Shown here: positions 1-9,623 of the stretch, piece by piece
How positions within the stretch are numbered: the first letter of the stretch is position 1
Layout of the letters: the number at the start of each line of letters is the position of its first letter
Origin: Hypsibius dujardini
Taxonomy: Eukaryota; Tardigrada; Eutardigrada; Parachela; Hypsibiidae
DNA: 26,593 bases
NCBI GenBank assembly: GCA_001579985.1
Contig: LRSR01002474.1
Location: forward strand, 1 to 26,593
Direction: 5' to 3'
The notes under the pieces: model-generated
The model's database searches: none
Seen by the model: the letters and a program-made list of their open reading frames with translations, nothing else
What the model was told of the DNA's origin: nothing
Position numbers and translations under genes: made by a program

Positions 1-66
1 CAGACACAGACACAGACACAGACACAGACACAGACACAGACACAGACACAGACACAGACACAGACA
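1..66. repeat. (CAGACA)n microsatellite at left edge
   Basis: The window opens inside a near-perfect hexanucleotide CAGACA array. It is followed by CAGA-rich sequence up to about 110 and lies just before a probable splice acceptor at 201-202, so it is probably intronic. The true left end of the array is outside the window. Confidence 0.9.
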
Positions 67-202
67 GATACTCATATAGACAGACATAGGCAAGCAGGCA
101 GACAGACAACCAGTTTCTTCATTTGTCTGGAATCCTATTACTACAGTTCAACTTTGCATGGCAGTAGTGGCCAGTGTGTCAATCATGACCCTACTGTTTC
201 AG

Positions 203-364
203 AATGCAGTGTCATCGGACCCGGTCTTGAGCGGACAATTCGACGAAGTGTTCAACGTTATCACAAGACGATCAAGCGTGACTTGGCTAAACGAAAACAG
301 TCAATTTGATGATGTTACTGTACGATTATACTATTCTTCCAGCAGCCACCCAAGGTCTGCCTGA
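203..364 (+). CDS. 3' terminal exon of an unidentified gene (partial)
   Basis: A pyrimidine-rich tract ending in CAG at 200-202 precedes open sequence that runs to a stop and then to overlapping AATAAA signals at 435-445, as expected for a last coding exon. Two frames are possible. One runs from 203 to the stop at 362-364 and gives about 53 residues that include VITRRSSVTWLNENSQFDD. The other, read from 205, stops at 307-309 and gives a basic helical tail that includes GPGLERTIRRSVQRYHKTIK. Without the upstream exon the phase cannot be decided. I recognise no family in either frame. The strand is supported by the acceptor and the poly(A) signals. Confidence 0.35.
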   Translation, partial: NAVSSDPVLSGQFDEVFNVITRRSSVTWLNENSQFDDVTVRLYYSSSSHPRSA

Positions 365-434
365 CTCTCGTCGTCCCCACCCCCCCCCGCGTAGCGACCA
401 CAACAGGACTGTACGAGTACTTAAACTTTAAAAT

Positions 435-445
435 AATAAAATAAA
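435..445 (+). terminator. Overlapping AATAAA poly(A) signals
   Basis: Two overlapping AATAAA hexamers lie 70-80 bp after the stop codon of the partial gene at the left edge. They are the only canonical + strand signals near it and probably end that transcript. Confidence 0.5.
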
Positions 446-919
446 TATCGTTCATAGAACACATCAGATACATCCGACCGCAGAGAATTGTGTCTCCAAA
501 TTCACAAACAATTTCTAGCAGTGTTTTTTATTTAGCTACTGAGTGTAATTCGTAATTCGTGGCGTTTCCAGCTGGTCTAGATCGGCGTTCAGACCGGACT
601 TCTGTTTACCTAATACTTGCCTTACACTTGCCTTCTTCCAAGAATGGCTTGATCGTTTTGTCATCAACAAGTGGAATGTCTCACGTCTTCACCGTACTTC
701 GTGTGGTGAAGGGGGAATAAATAAAGTAAACCCATCACGTGTGAAGTTCTGCGACGATCTCGGTGCTCGATTACGATTGTTTTCACGCCACACCCGCCGA
801 ATCCGCCAGTTACGTACGCCGAAAAAAGAAGGCTCGCCGTAACGCGGAAAATCACTCTTTGCCATGAACGATTAACGATCTCGCATTCTCTTCGTTTCGT
901 GTTGACTTCAACCGGCCAA

Positions 920-1004
920 AGAGAGAGAGAGACAGACAGAGAGACAGAGAGACAGAGAGACAGACAGAGAGACAGACAGAGAGACAGACAGAGACAGAGA
1001 GAGA
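920..1004. repeat. GAGA/GACAGA simple repeat
   Basis: A purine-rich tract of mixed GAGA and GACAGA units lies about 260 bp upstream of the threonine dehydratase start codon. It may be a GAGA-type promoter element or only a microsatellite. Confidence 0.8.
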
Positions 1005-1263
1005 ACGTACTCTCTCTGTGAAAGTGTCCTGCCAGTTTAATCAGCTGTTTCCGCGCGACCTTCTAATACGAGTAAAAGTCACACTTTCCGCAATTACGCA
1101 ACTTGCCTGGAAAACCCTGGAATTTATTCCTTCCTAGTTCGTCGTTTATATCGCCGCGACTTTTTTTGTTGAGCAGTTAATTGAGCCGCTGTTTTTAATC
1201 AGGGGACAAAATATCTCCTTAATTCGTGTCTGAAATTTTAATTTTTTTTTCTCTCTCTCGAAA

Positions 1264-2213
1264 ATGCCGGGTGTGGATCAGGAGATGAAGAATGGTCACC
1301 ACCACCATACCAACGGTGGCAGTAATGGCCAGGATGGTAGTAATGGCTATGGTGGCAGTAATGGCTACGGCGACAGTAATGGTCATGATCATCATGATGT
1401 GGTTGGAGGCTTCGCGGACTTGTCCGTCCATCCGCGGGCGGCCAAACCCAATCCGACGGATGAGATCACGGAGGACGGCGTGATTATGGGTAACGGCTGG
1501 ACGGCGGACCGACGGGAAAGTATCTGCCCGGTGAATGGGACGCTGGAACCGCGGACGCCGTTGCGGGAGTCGCCGTCGTTGGATCCGTTGTTTGACCCCA
1601 GCTGCGATCCGGATCATCCGGTGCGGGTGAACTTCCAGGATGTGTCCGCGGCGGCCTTCAAAGTGAAGGGCGGGATCCAATATACCCCTTGTACTGTAAG
1701 TTTGGAATTGTCATTTACAGTTAGCTTCATAGACACAGACACAGACACATGCACTGACACATGCACAGACGCAAACAGAGACACAGACATAGACACAGAC
1801 ACAGACACAGACACAGACACAGACACAGACACAGACACAGACACAGACATGGATGCAGACATACTTCAAGTCGGCATACTTAAATTAAATTGCTGTTTTA
1901 TTCTGTTAATGAGATTCATTGACGGTGAATTCTGGTTACGCTTTTAGATATCTCACATGTCTCACATGACCGGAGTGGATATATATTTCAAAAAAGAACT
2001 GTTTCAATATACCGGAAGGTATCATATGTTGATCAATCTGTCGCATACTTTCTTGTTTTTCACATCTTTCACGTCTGACTGTGTGGCCTGTCTATCTATC
2101 TTGTCTGTCTGTCTGCTTGTTCTCCGTTTGCCTATCTGCCTGCCCGCTTTTTTTAATATACTCCACAGGTATGCCTGTCTCTCTGCCCGTCTCTTCGATT
2201 GTCCGTCTGTCTT

Positions 2214-2248
<35 letters not shown>

Positions 2249-4086
2249 CCAATCTATCTGATTGTCAATCGGTCTTGCCTATTTGTCTGTCTGCTTATCC
2301 GTCTTTCTGTCTGTTTGATTGCCTGATGCCATATATTTTTATTTTCAGCTTCAAAGAAAGAGGAGCGCGAAACTTCCTGTTGAAATTGACAAAAGTGAGT
2401 GTACAAAATGCGCCGTCAACATTTCTCCCTGCACCGGTATGCGATCTCCCATTTTGTCGCCTGTTTCCCTCGTAGGAACAACGTGAGAAGGGTGTGATTG
2501 CAACGAGCGCTGGGAACCACGCCCTCGCGCTGTCCTACCACGGCACTCAGTTGGGAATTCCCGTGACCGTGGTCATGCCCGTGACGGCACCCTTGATGAA
2601 GGTGACGTTGTGCAAGACCCACGGCGCCACCGTCATCGTCACCGGGGAAAACATTGCCGAGGTACGTCGAAGGAATCGAAAACATCGATGCCGGAATAAG
2701 GGATTTATAGGGGACTTTTACATACACTCACGCTGCAACTCTCTCTTCCCGAACCCCGAAGTTTGTCTGTCTGTCCGTTTGTCTGTCTGTCCTTTTGTCT
2801 GTCTGTCCTTTTGTCTGTCTGTCCTTTTGTCCGTTTGTCTGTCTGTCCTTTTGTCTGTCTGTCCTTTTGTCTGTCTGTCCGTTTGTCTGTCTGTCCTTTT
2901 GTCTGTCTGTCCTTTTGTCCGTTTGTCTGTCTGTCGTTTGGTCGGCCACTTGATCAATCGAAGAAAGGGGGTAAACCCGTAAGTGGCCTCAAAAATTTCA
3001 TTTTCAGTCCAAAGACTACGCAATGCGTCTGGCACGGGAACGCGGTCTCGCCTACGTGAACGGTTACGACCATCCGTGGATCTTGGCTGGACAAGGCACC
3101 TGCGGTCTGGAAATGCTGGAGCAGGTCCCCGACATGGATGCCTGTGTACGTGTGCGGACCGGTTTAGTGAATGACAGACAATTAAGAGACAGAAACACAC
3201 AGAACAAAACGCAACATGAAGCAGCCCAAAACACTGAGAACAGAACCAACACAATCAGAACAGAACAGAGGACAGAACAAAACAGACAGAACCGACCGAA
3301 ACTTTTCGGAACATAACAGACAGAGCAGAGGAAGAACGAACAACGAACTATTTTCCCGTTCCTTCGGGAAAAGCAAATAGCGAAAGATGTGTTAACACTT
3401 TTCGATGGTTGACTGTAGATTATTCCTGTGGGCGGTGGCGGTTACATAGCGGGCATTGCTGTGGCCCTTAAAACCCTCAACCCCAACATCATGGTAGGAC
3501 AATTTGGCGGTTGTCGTAGAGTTTTTTCAATAAGCAATATGCGCCATGACACAAACTCCTTTCCTCGACACATCGACACGAAGACACGAGGCGCTCGATT
3601 GTGGAACAAAAAGCGAACAGACCAATGACAACGCTTCGTGTGATGTGTGCTCGTGTGTTGCTGCACACAACTTCACGAGGAAATGCCCATTTCCTCGTGA
3701 ATTCGTGAGCCGTTGACGTGACTCACACACGATCTCACGATCAGTTGCACTTCGTGTCTTCGTGTCTTCGTTGTCGGAAAAGGACTCTGTGTCATGGCGC
3801 ATATTGCTTAATGACAACACCAGGCATACGTTCGAAACTGATTAATGCAGATAATCGGCGCGGAATCTGAACGCAGTCCTGGATTCACCAATGCGATGAA
3901 AGCCGGCAGACCTATCTGGACGCCGACGTCATCCTCCTTGGCAGACGGGTTGGCCGTGCCGGTTGTTGGTTACAATTCATACGCCACTGCGGCACCGCTA
4001 ATTGACAAGGTAAAACTCTCACGTTGCTTATTGGTCTGTTCTGTCTGTCTGCTGCCTACCTGCCTGCCTGCCTCTGTCTGTCTGTA

Positions 4087-4126
<40 letters not shown>

Positions 4127-5364
4127 AGTCTGTGTGTCTGTCTGTGTGTCTGTGTGTCTGTGTGTCTGCCTGTCTGCCTGTCTGTCTGTATTCCAACAAA
4201 GCCCAACAAAGCCCATCAGATGTTTTGATCAAATTTCTTGCATGAACAGATGATTGTCGTTCGCGAGGAGTTCATCGCTCTGGCGATCCTACGACTCGTC
4301 GAGATGGAGAAGGTGGTAGTCGAAGGAGCAGGAGCGACGGGATTCGCCGCTGTTCTCTCCGGTCAACTGCCTGAGCTCGTCGGCAAAAAGTGAGTTCCCC
4401 CTACACGTACAGTATTTTACTGTATCTGTACCTGTACCGGTGGCACATTTCGAGACTTTAAAGTACGTATCTAAGGAAATTGTTTTGAATTTCTCCTTCA
4501 GAGTTGTGATTCCATTGTCCGGTAAGATACACCAAACTTATCATCTATTATGCAAGTTATTAGGCTAGGTGTTCGGTATTTATTCGGTGATTTTATATCA
4601 TTTTACTGGTCAAAATAATAGGAGGAAACATTGACAGCACCGTTCTCGGACGTTGTCTGGAGCGCGGTCTGGCTGCCGACGGTCGTCTCTGCCGGTTTAG
4701 GGTCGTCATCTCTGACCGACCCGGCGGGATGGCTGGGCTAACACAGACACTGGCCGATCTTGGTGTGTCGGTGAAGGACATCTTCCACGAGCGAGCTTGG
4801 TTGAAGTATGACGTATTCAGGTAAGGCGCATTGGACAATTCATACCAAATCACAAGAACGCTGTGTGTGCCTGTACAGATATGCCTGTATGTTTGTGTGC
4901 TCGTTGTATATTTGTAAATGTCTGACTGTTTATCTACCTGTTGTCTATGTATCTGTCTGTATTGCTGCCTGTTTGTCTGTTTGTATGTCTATCTGTCTGC
5001 CTGTCTGCTTCTAGATCTGTTTGTCTGTCTGTCTGCCTGTTTATCTGTCTGTCTATCTGTCTGCCTGTCTGTCTATCTGTCTGCCTGTGTGCATGTTTGA
5101 TTGCCAGTCAGTCTGTCCGTCTCGAATTGTCTGATAAAAAAGTTAATCCTATCTTCGAATGGCAGTGTTGCTGTGACGGTCGTGGTGGAGACTAAGGATT
5201 TCGCCCACGCCAAGGAGCTGGAAGCGACACTGCGCCACAAGTACCGAAAGGTGGAGTTTAATCGCAGCGCTGGGGACATCACTGCCAACGCCAACACGGA
5301 CAACAGCAACACTGCCAACACCAACATGGACAACAACAACACGGGATTATCATTACTGCCTTAA
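1264..5364 (+). CDS. L-threonine ammonia-lyase (threonine dehydratase) with C-terminal ACT domain
   Basis: Fold-type II PLP enzyme that converts L-threonine (and usually L-serine) to 2-oxobutyrate (or pyruvate) plus ammonia. Exons: 1264-1695, 1948-2018, 2349-2394, 2476-2661, 3008-3145, 3419-3493, 3851-4009, 4250-4389, 4502-4521, 4622-4820, 5166-5364; all junctions keep frame and give 554 aa. Visible motifs are TGSFKERGARN around residue 170, with K170 as the predicted Schiff-base lysine, TSAGNHALALSYHG at 193-206, and the phosphate-binding PVGGGGYIAG loop at 294-303. The C-terminal part from about 447 to 522 (RFRVVISDRPGGMAGL onward) matches an ACT regulatory domain, which serine racemase lacks. 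The roughly 100-residue N-terminus is rich in His, Gly and Asn, and the last 30 residues are Asn-rich; both look non-catalytic. Exon 9 is only 20 nt. The start ATG follows an AAA context and precedes all homologous sequence. Confidence 0.92.
1730..1862. repeat. (CAGACA)n array in intron 1 of the threonine dehydratase gene
   Basis: Hexanucleotide CAGACA array with interruptions at its left end. It lies between the donor at 1696 and the acceptor ending at 1947. The sense strand carries the CAGACA sequence. Confidence 0.9.
2087..2332. repeat. CTGT/CTGC tetranucleotide array in intron 2
   Basis: Degenerate CTGT and CTGC units, including a clean run of CTGC around 2216-2250, fill most of intron 2 (2019-2348). 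The sense strand carries the pyrimidine-rich orientation, opposite to the array in intron 1. Confidence 0.85.
2764..2938. repeat. Higher-order CTGT repeat in intron 4 (about 16-bp unit)
   Basis: The array alternates two CTGT units with a CCTTTTGT or CCGTTTGT unit, giving a higher-order period of about 16 bp repeated roughly ten times. It sits inside intron 4 (2662-3007). It opens long reading frames on both strands, which are artefacts of the repeat. Confidence 0.85.
3531..3810. mobile_element. 280-bp foldback MITE with perfect 23-bp terminal inverted repeats, TA boundaries
   Basis: The sequence TAAGCAATATGCGCC at 3531 is mirrored exactly at 3796-3810. The perfect inverted repeat is 23 bp and extends imperfectly inward to about 50 bp (GACACGAAGACACGA-like sequence on both arms). 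The centre is another perfect 13-bp hairpin (3672-3684 with 3689-3701, 4-nt loop). Both ends are TA, as expected for the target duplication of Tc1/mariner-type elements. No transposase is encoded, so it is non-autonomous. It lies wholly within intron 6 of the threonine dehydratase gene (3494-3850) and leaves both splice sites intact. Confidence 0.85.
4030..4192. repeat. CTGT array in intron 7
   Basis: CTGT units with CTGC and TGTG variants fill much of intron 7 (4010-4249) of the threonine dehydratase gene, with the CTGT orientation on the sense strand. Confidence 0.9.
4920..5098. repeat. CTGT array in intron 10
   Basis: Degenerate CTGT/CTAT/CTGC units within intron 10 (4821-5165) of the threonine dehydratase gene, with CTGT on the sense strand. 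Confidence 0.85.
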
Positions 5365-6126
5365 TATATGTCGCACATCGCACCCTAAGGATTTCCGGTC
5401 TATATAGTCGCACCGGATCTGGAAAACAGAATTCGACTGTGCACTTGCCTTTTCCGGTACTACATTTGTATTCATCTTTGTATTATTCGAGACGTATATT
5501 TTATGTGGGATATACACTTTTTTTACCTTCTCATACCTTTCCCCAATTTATATACAAACATATTCTGTAGACACTGTTATGCACATGTAATTCATCTTTC
5601 CTCGAATCAAATTCCTCCTTTAAACTGACGCATTGATCCGAATCAATCAATCAATCATATCAGCTGGTGGTATTTTCTCTGGCTTATTTGTTAGCATAAT
5701 TAAGGTTCCGTATATGAAATAAGCCGGAGAGAATCTCATAGTTCGTGTGCCACACTCGCGATAGACCACTTTTAAAGGTAGACAACTTACGTCTAGACAA
5801 AGAAACACACTCCTGATTGGTTGGGCAGTCTCCGATGCTGGGACATCTTGCCCGGCGAACGACATTGGCAACGACAGCCATATGTCAAATAGGAAACAAG
5901 CGAGCGTTCAAAGGAACGACCGAAAGGAGAGAGTATCGCATTGGTGGTCAATAATGTTTGATCAACAGTGCCATAAACAAAAACAGAGCGGAAACCTTGT
6001 GACTAGATATCGTTCGAGCTCCAGCACCGATGGCTCCGTGAGCACATGTCTCCTATCAAATGAAACATAAATAAAAATCCCAGTTATTCCTGCATTAAAC
6101 ATTCTTCAGATCCTATGCCTGTTTAT

Positions 6127-6240
6127 CAGTCTGTCTGTCTGTCTGTCTATCTTTCTGTCTGCCTGCCTGCCTGCCTGTCTGTCTGTCTGTCTGTCTGTCT
6201 GCTGTCTGTCTGTCTGTCTGCCTGTCTGTCTGCCTGCCTG
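6127..6240. repeat. CTGT/CTGC array between convergent genes
   Basis: CTGT and CTGC units lie between the 3' ends of the two convergent genes. It is one of the few arrays of this family here that is not clearly intronic. Confidence 0.9.
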
Positions 6241-6281
6241 CTCCACGAACTGCAATAACCAGTTGACAAAACTAGAGTACT

Positions 6282-6287
6282 TTTAAT
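6282..6287 (-). terminator. ATTAAA poly(A) signal of the transporter gene
   Basis: The top strand reads TTTAAT, which is ATTAAA on the coding (-) strand, about 35 bp beyond the stop codon at 6320-6322. It is the closest signal variant to the transporter's end. Confidence 0.4.
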
Positions 6288-6319
6288 CTCACCATCGCTA
6301 ATCCCACTTGACAGAACTA

Positions 6320-6843
6320 CTATGAAGTGAGAACGTTGTCGCTGCGAGATTTGGCGAGCAAAGGAGATACGGCCGGTTTTTCGTAACCGTAGAGGAAAGT
6401 CGCTATGATGACCATCGTTGTGCCAAGCACAAAAATTCTGAAAATGATAAAAAACAATGAGTAAGACTTGGTTAGGTATAAATTGTTTTGTTCCGGCTTC
6501 ATCTGCAGTGATTCATTTGTTAAACTATCAACGGAATTTCAACTCACAATGAAGGAACAAAGTCACCCAGGAACAGGTAGGAGATGACGCAGGACAGTAT
6601 GATGGAGACTGCACCGGCAAAGCACTTCAGGATATTATCAGCGTAGCGAATCGTCAATGCAACGATGATGCCACCGAAACCCTGTTGGAATGATATATTT
6701 AGTATTCGTCAGATAGGCTGTCTATTTGCCTGTTTTTCAGTCTGCCTAACCGTCTGTATATCTGTTTGTCAATCTGTTTGTCAATCTGTCTGTCAGCATG
6801 TCTGTCAGCATGTCTGTATGTCTATCTATCTATCTATCTATCG

Positions 6844-6915
<72 letters not shown>

Positions 6916-8936
6916 GCACATTGGTCTACTGATGCGATATACAGACAATAAGAGCAAACTCACGTGAAAAAAGATTACGGTGACGGTGAGCCAGTTATAC
7001 CCTTGGAAAAATCCATTTTCCAACACGGCATTCAAGTCGGTGACCACCACACCGCCCAGTGCGATGAGAACGCTGAAGAAACCTGATAAAGATAAAATCT
7101 GTTAGTAACGGCTGCGCCGACGATTGTGTGTGAACGGGACTAGAATAGCAATTTACCTAGCTGCAAGTTGCGCACCCAGAGACTCGTCTTACTACTCTTG
7201 AGAATCTTTTCGAAATAAACTCCAGAAAAGCCGCTCGAAAAGCAGGCAAGGATCACGGCGGTCAAGCCGATCAACGTACTGCCTTCGCTGTTTTTCTTCG
7301 TCGTTGCTTCTATTCCTGTCGGCATCTAGATGAATCACAATTGAATTGAATCAATACCGAGCGATGAAGTCTAGACAAACCTCGACCGAGCAGCCGTGCA
7401 ATTCTACAGCAGAACATACAGAGAAGACCAAGGGATCATTAGGTAGATATACAGACAAGACCCGCACGGCCAGACAAACGGACAACAGGTATACAAACAG
7501 TCACACTGATAGCGAAACACTGGCCAAGTAAAGCAGGCAGGCTCACGTAGATGCAGGCAGACCGACGCAGGCAGTCAAGCAGACTAACTTACAGATAGAG
7601 AGATAAACAGACAATTGACAGACAGACAGACAGACAGCCAGACAGACAGAAAGACAGACGTACAGAGAGACAGAGAGACAAACAGCCAGACAGACAGACA
7701 GGCAGGCAGACAAACAGACAGACAGACAAACAGACGGATGACACTCTGCCTAAGAATCCGCGGACTATCAATATGTACCTGGACCAGAGCGACACCGACG
7801 GTCAAGATGACAAGAGCAATCCACTGATGAGCGGCAATCCTTTTGCTTAGCATCGTGACGGAGAAGACGGCCGTCGTTAAGATTTTGAGCTGATACGTGA
7901 CCTGACAAACACGATTACATGCATTGTAATTTCAATGTGTAATGCACGCAAGTGATCCCCTGACCGGATCAACTGCACATTCACTTCCGGGAGACATATC
8001 ACGGTAGTTACTTGATAAGTCGCCGCATCCAGATGCGATAACGCCAGGAACAGGAGATTGTTCTGTATGGTGTACAGCACTGCTGGGATCAGGAGTTTCA
8101 GTGTCTCCCCGCGCTTTTGGAGGATTTCCGTGTCGATCGTGTGCGTAACCGCACGGACGCTACCACCTGCAAGAAACACAGCACTCTGTTAATCAATCAA
8201 ACAATCAATCAAGTGACCAACAAAATGGGAACGGGGAAAATAATGAAGCTAAAATTGCTCAACCAATGGAAGCACCTCATAAAAGCTGAATCGTGGTTGC
8301 TTATTATGATTTATTATAACATCATAACTTAATTCAAACAAAACAAAGATACAAATCAAGTAATCAAACAAACGAGTACAACAATAAAATCTATCAAGCA
8401 ATCAAACAAGCAGTGCTCCAGCCGGCAAAGCAATGTCATTTCTTAAATTCAGTTTAAAAACCGACGGAACGAGGTATTCGACTTGTACTTTCAGTATCCA
8501 TCGATCGAACAAATGGATAATAAAACAAATTCGTTGTTGCAATGTTAATAATCGGTTAAAATGAAGAGTCAGCAAAAAATGCTGATCGATCAATCAAGCA
8601 ACCGACTGAAATAGCCAGTGCCGAAACGCCAATGCAAATCAATCAAACAATCAAGCATCCGCTCGTCACAGTAATCGGACAGAATTCCTCACCGTTCTGC
8701 GCTAGCATCACCGCAAGACAGATGACCACTTTCAGCACCTCCGTCATTGTTACCGCCGTGGAGGAAAGATATTTCATCCCGACGGAAGTGCGGGACACCC
8801 GCAGGAACAGGATGATCGAGGTGGTCTGCAGCACCAGCGTAATGAGGGAAGTGTACTTCATCGCCTTCGACGTCGTCGCGGCCGCCGGCCGAGGCGGTGC
8901 ATTCCCCTCCGGCCCATCCATGTTGATTCGACTCAT
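6320..8936 (-). CDS. SLC35A3: UDP-N-acetylglucosamine transporter, SLC35A3-like
   Basis: Golgi nucleotide-sugar antiporter that imports UDP-GlcNAc in exchange for UMP for N-glycan branching and related glycans. Exons in coding order: 8693-8936, 8012-8166, 7779-7901, 7157-7325, 6964-7082, 6548-6681, 6320-6437; phases are continuous and give 353 aa. Diagnostic stretches match the SLC35A1/A2/A3 family: [94 protein letters not shown] and [10 protein letters not shown]. Multiple hydrophobic segments fit the expected ten-helix topology. The first 25 residues form a short Pro/Ala-rich cytosolic tail. Similarity is closest to A3 as I remember it, but substrate cannot be proven from sequence; UDP-galactose (A2) is the main alternative. 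The gene converges with the threonine dehydratase gene. Confidence 0.88.
6719..6917. repeat. CTGT array in transporter intron 5
   Basis: A long, clean (CTGT)n run at about 6844-6916 is preceded by degenerate CTGT/CAAT/CTAT units, within intron 5 (6682-6963). On the coding strand it reads CAGA. Confidence 0.95.
7584..7738. repeat. CAGA array in transporter intron 3
   Basis: CAGA units on the top strand lie within intron 3 (7326-7778). On the coding strand the array reads CTGT, opposite to the one in intron 5, so the two could pair in the pre-mRNA across exons 4 and 5. Confidence 0.9.
8167..8692 (-). other. Transporter intron 1 with scattered ATCA/CAATCAA simple repeats
   Basis: A 526-bp intron. 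It carries short CAATCAATCAA tracts near 8190, 8360-8405, 8590 and 8640 and no CTGT array. I see no other gene or element in it. Confidence 0.6.
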
Positions 8937-9623
8937 CCTTCAGGGCTACAATGAAAAACGCGGGTATGGAGGATGCGAAAAGGTCCGGTGGAGATTTCTT
9001 TTGGAGAGTTTTTAAAGGACGTCTTCAGTAATTCCTCCAAAAATTCCTTCCAATCGGGTTCGGTTATCAACTTGATCCGGGAGGCATTTGATAAGCAAAA
9101 AGATAAGCAAATTGCAGTAAAAAATAACGCAGAACTTAAGAGCCGCGGGAGCCGAAAAATTTCAGGGGGGGCTGGGAGTGAAGAAAAAAAGCACAACACA
9201 GCAAAATAAAATCGATGAAATATTACAGGGAAAGCGCTTTAAATCCTGTTCTCTATTTCCCCGTTCTCATTTCGCAGTTTCCCTGTAACAGTGCTATTGT
9301 CTTCAACGATGACGTCACACGTGCAACGGCAACGACGTGGCCAGCGGCTAATCTCCCACGGGACAGACACAACTTCCGGTCGATCAGCGGTCGTGTTGTT
9401 ATATACTTTTTTACACACTCAAGATTCAATTAAATAAATATAATTTTGTTGACGCAACAGTGCAGATGCACTGGTACAGTCCACGAGTGCCAATAAAAAA
9501 ACGTCATGCGCGAAGCGAAATCACAGTTAAATTTTGGCTGCAACCCAATAATCATCCCTTGAAACAAATGGGAATGTGAAAAACTCCGACAACTAGGAAA
9601 CAAGGAAAAAAAAACACATTTGG
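8937..9623. other. Intergenic region between VAC14 3' end and transporter 5' end
   Basis: Both flanking genes are on the - strand, so this contains the VAC14 3' UTR and the transporter promoter and 5' UTR. A small inverted repeat lies at 9224-9288. Open frames at 8933-9209 overlap on both strands and lack support. No canonical - strand poly(A) hexamer is evident just below 9624. Confidence 0.55.
9224..9288. repeat. 65-bp inverted repeat with perfect 11-bp arms
   Basis: TTACAGGGAAA at 9224-9234 is exactly mirrored by TTTCCCTGTAA at 9278-9288 with a 43-bp spacer. The TA near each end resembles the larger foldback elements in this window, but the arms are too short to be sure it is a transposon. 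Confidence 0.45.

Larger units (their letters stand above)
365..1263. other. Intergenic region with GA/GACA microsatellite
   Basis: This stretch lies between the left-edge terminal exon and the threonine dehydratase start. It holds the poly(A) signals at 435-445, a C-run near 380, and a GA/GACA-rich simple repeat at about 920-1004. Short open frames here, such as the - strand one at 664-855, show no splice context or family similarity. The promoter and 5' UTR of the downstream gene must lie here, but I cannot point to a TATA box or initiator with confidence. Confidence 0.6.
5365..6319. other. Convergent 3' region between threonine dehydratase and transporter genes
   Basis: This holds the 3' UTRs of two converging genes. 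The first + strand AATAAA after the dehydratase stop is at 6070-6075, which would imply a 3' UTR of about 700 nt. A - strand ATTAAA (TTTAAT at 6282-6287) lies about 35 bp past the transporter stop. A CTGT array occupies 6127-6240. The two overlapping - strand open frames at 5647-5881 have no splice context or recognisable similarity, and I do not call them genes. Confidence 0.6.

Noticed and set aside
2022-3254. Long open frames on both strands rich in CLSV/DRQT repeats
   Set aside because: They are translations of CTGT/CAGA microsatellites inside introns; the conserved dehydratase exons explain the coding signal.
3351-3372. TTTTCCCG/CGGGAAAA hairpin resembling a bacterial terminator
   Set aside because: It is inside intron 5 of an animal gene; a rho-independent terminator has no meaning there.
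5647-5881. Two overlapping - strand open frames between convergent genes
   Set aside because: No family similarity, no splice context, and they overlap the likely 3' UTR of the dehydratase gene.
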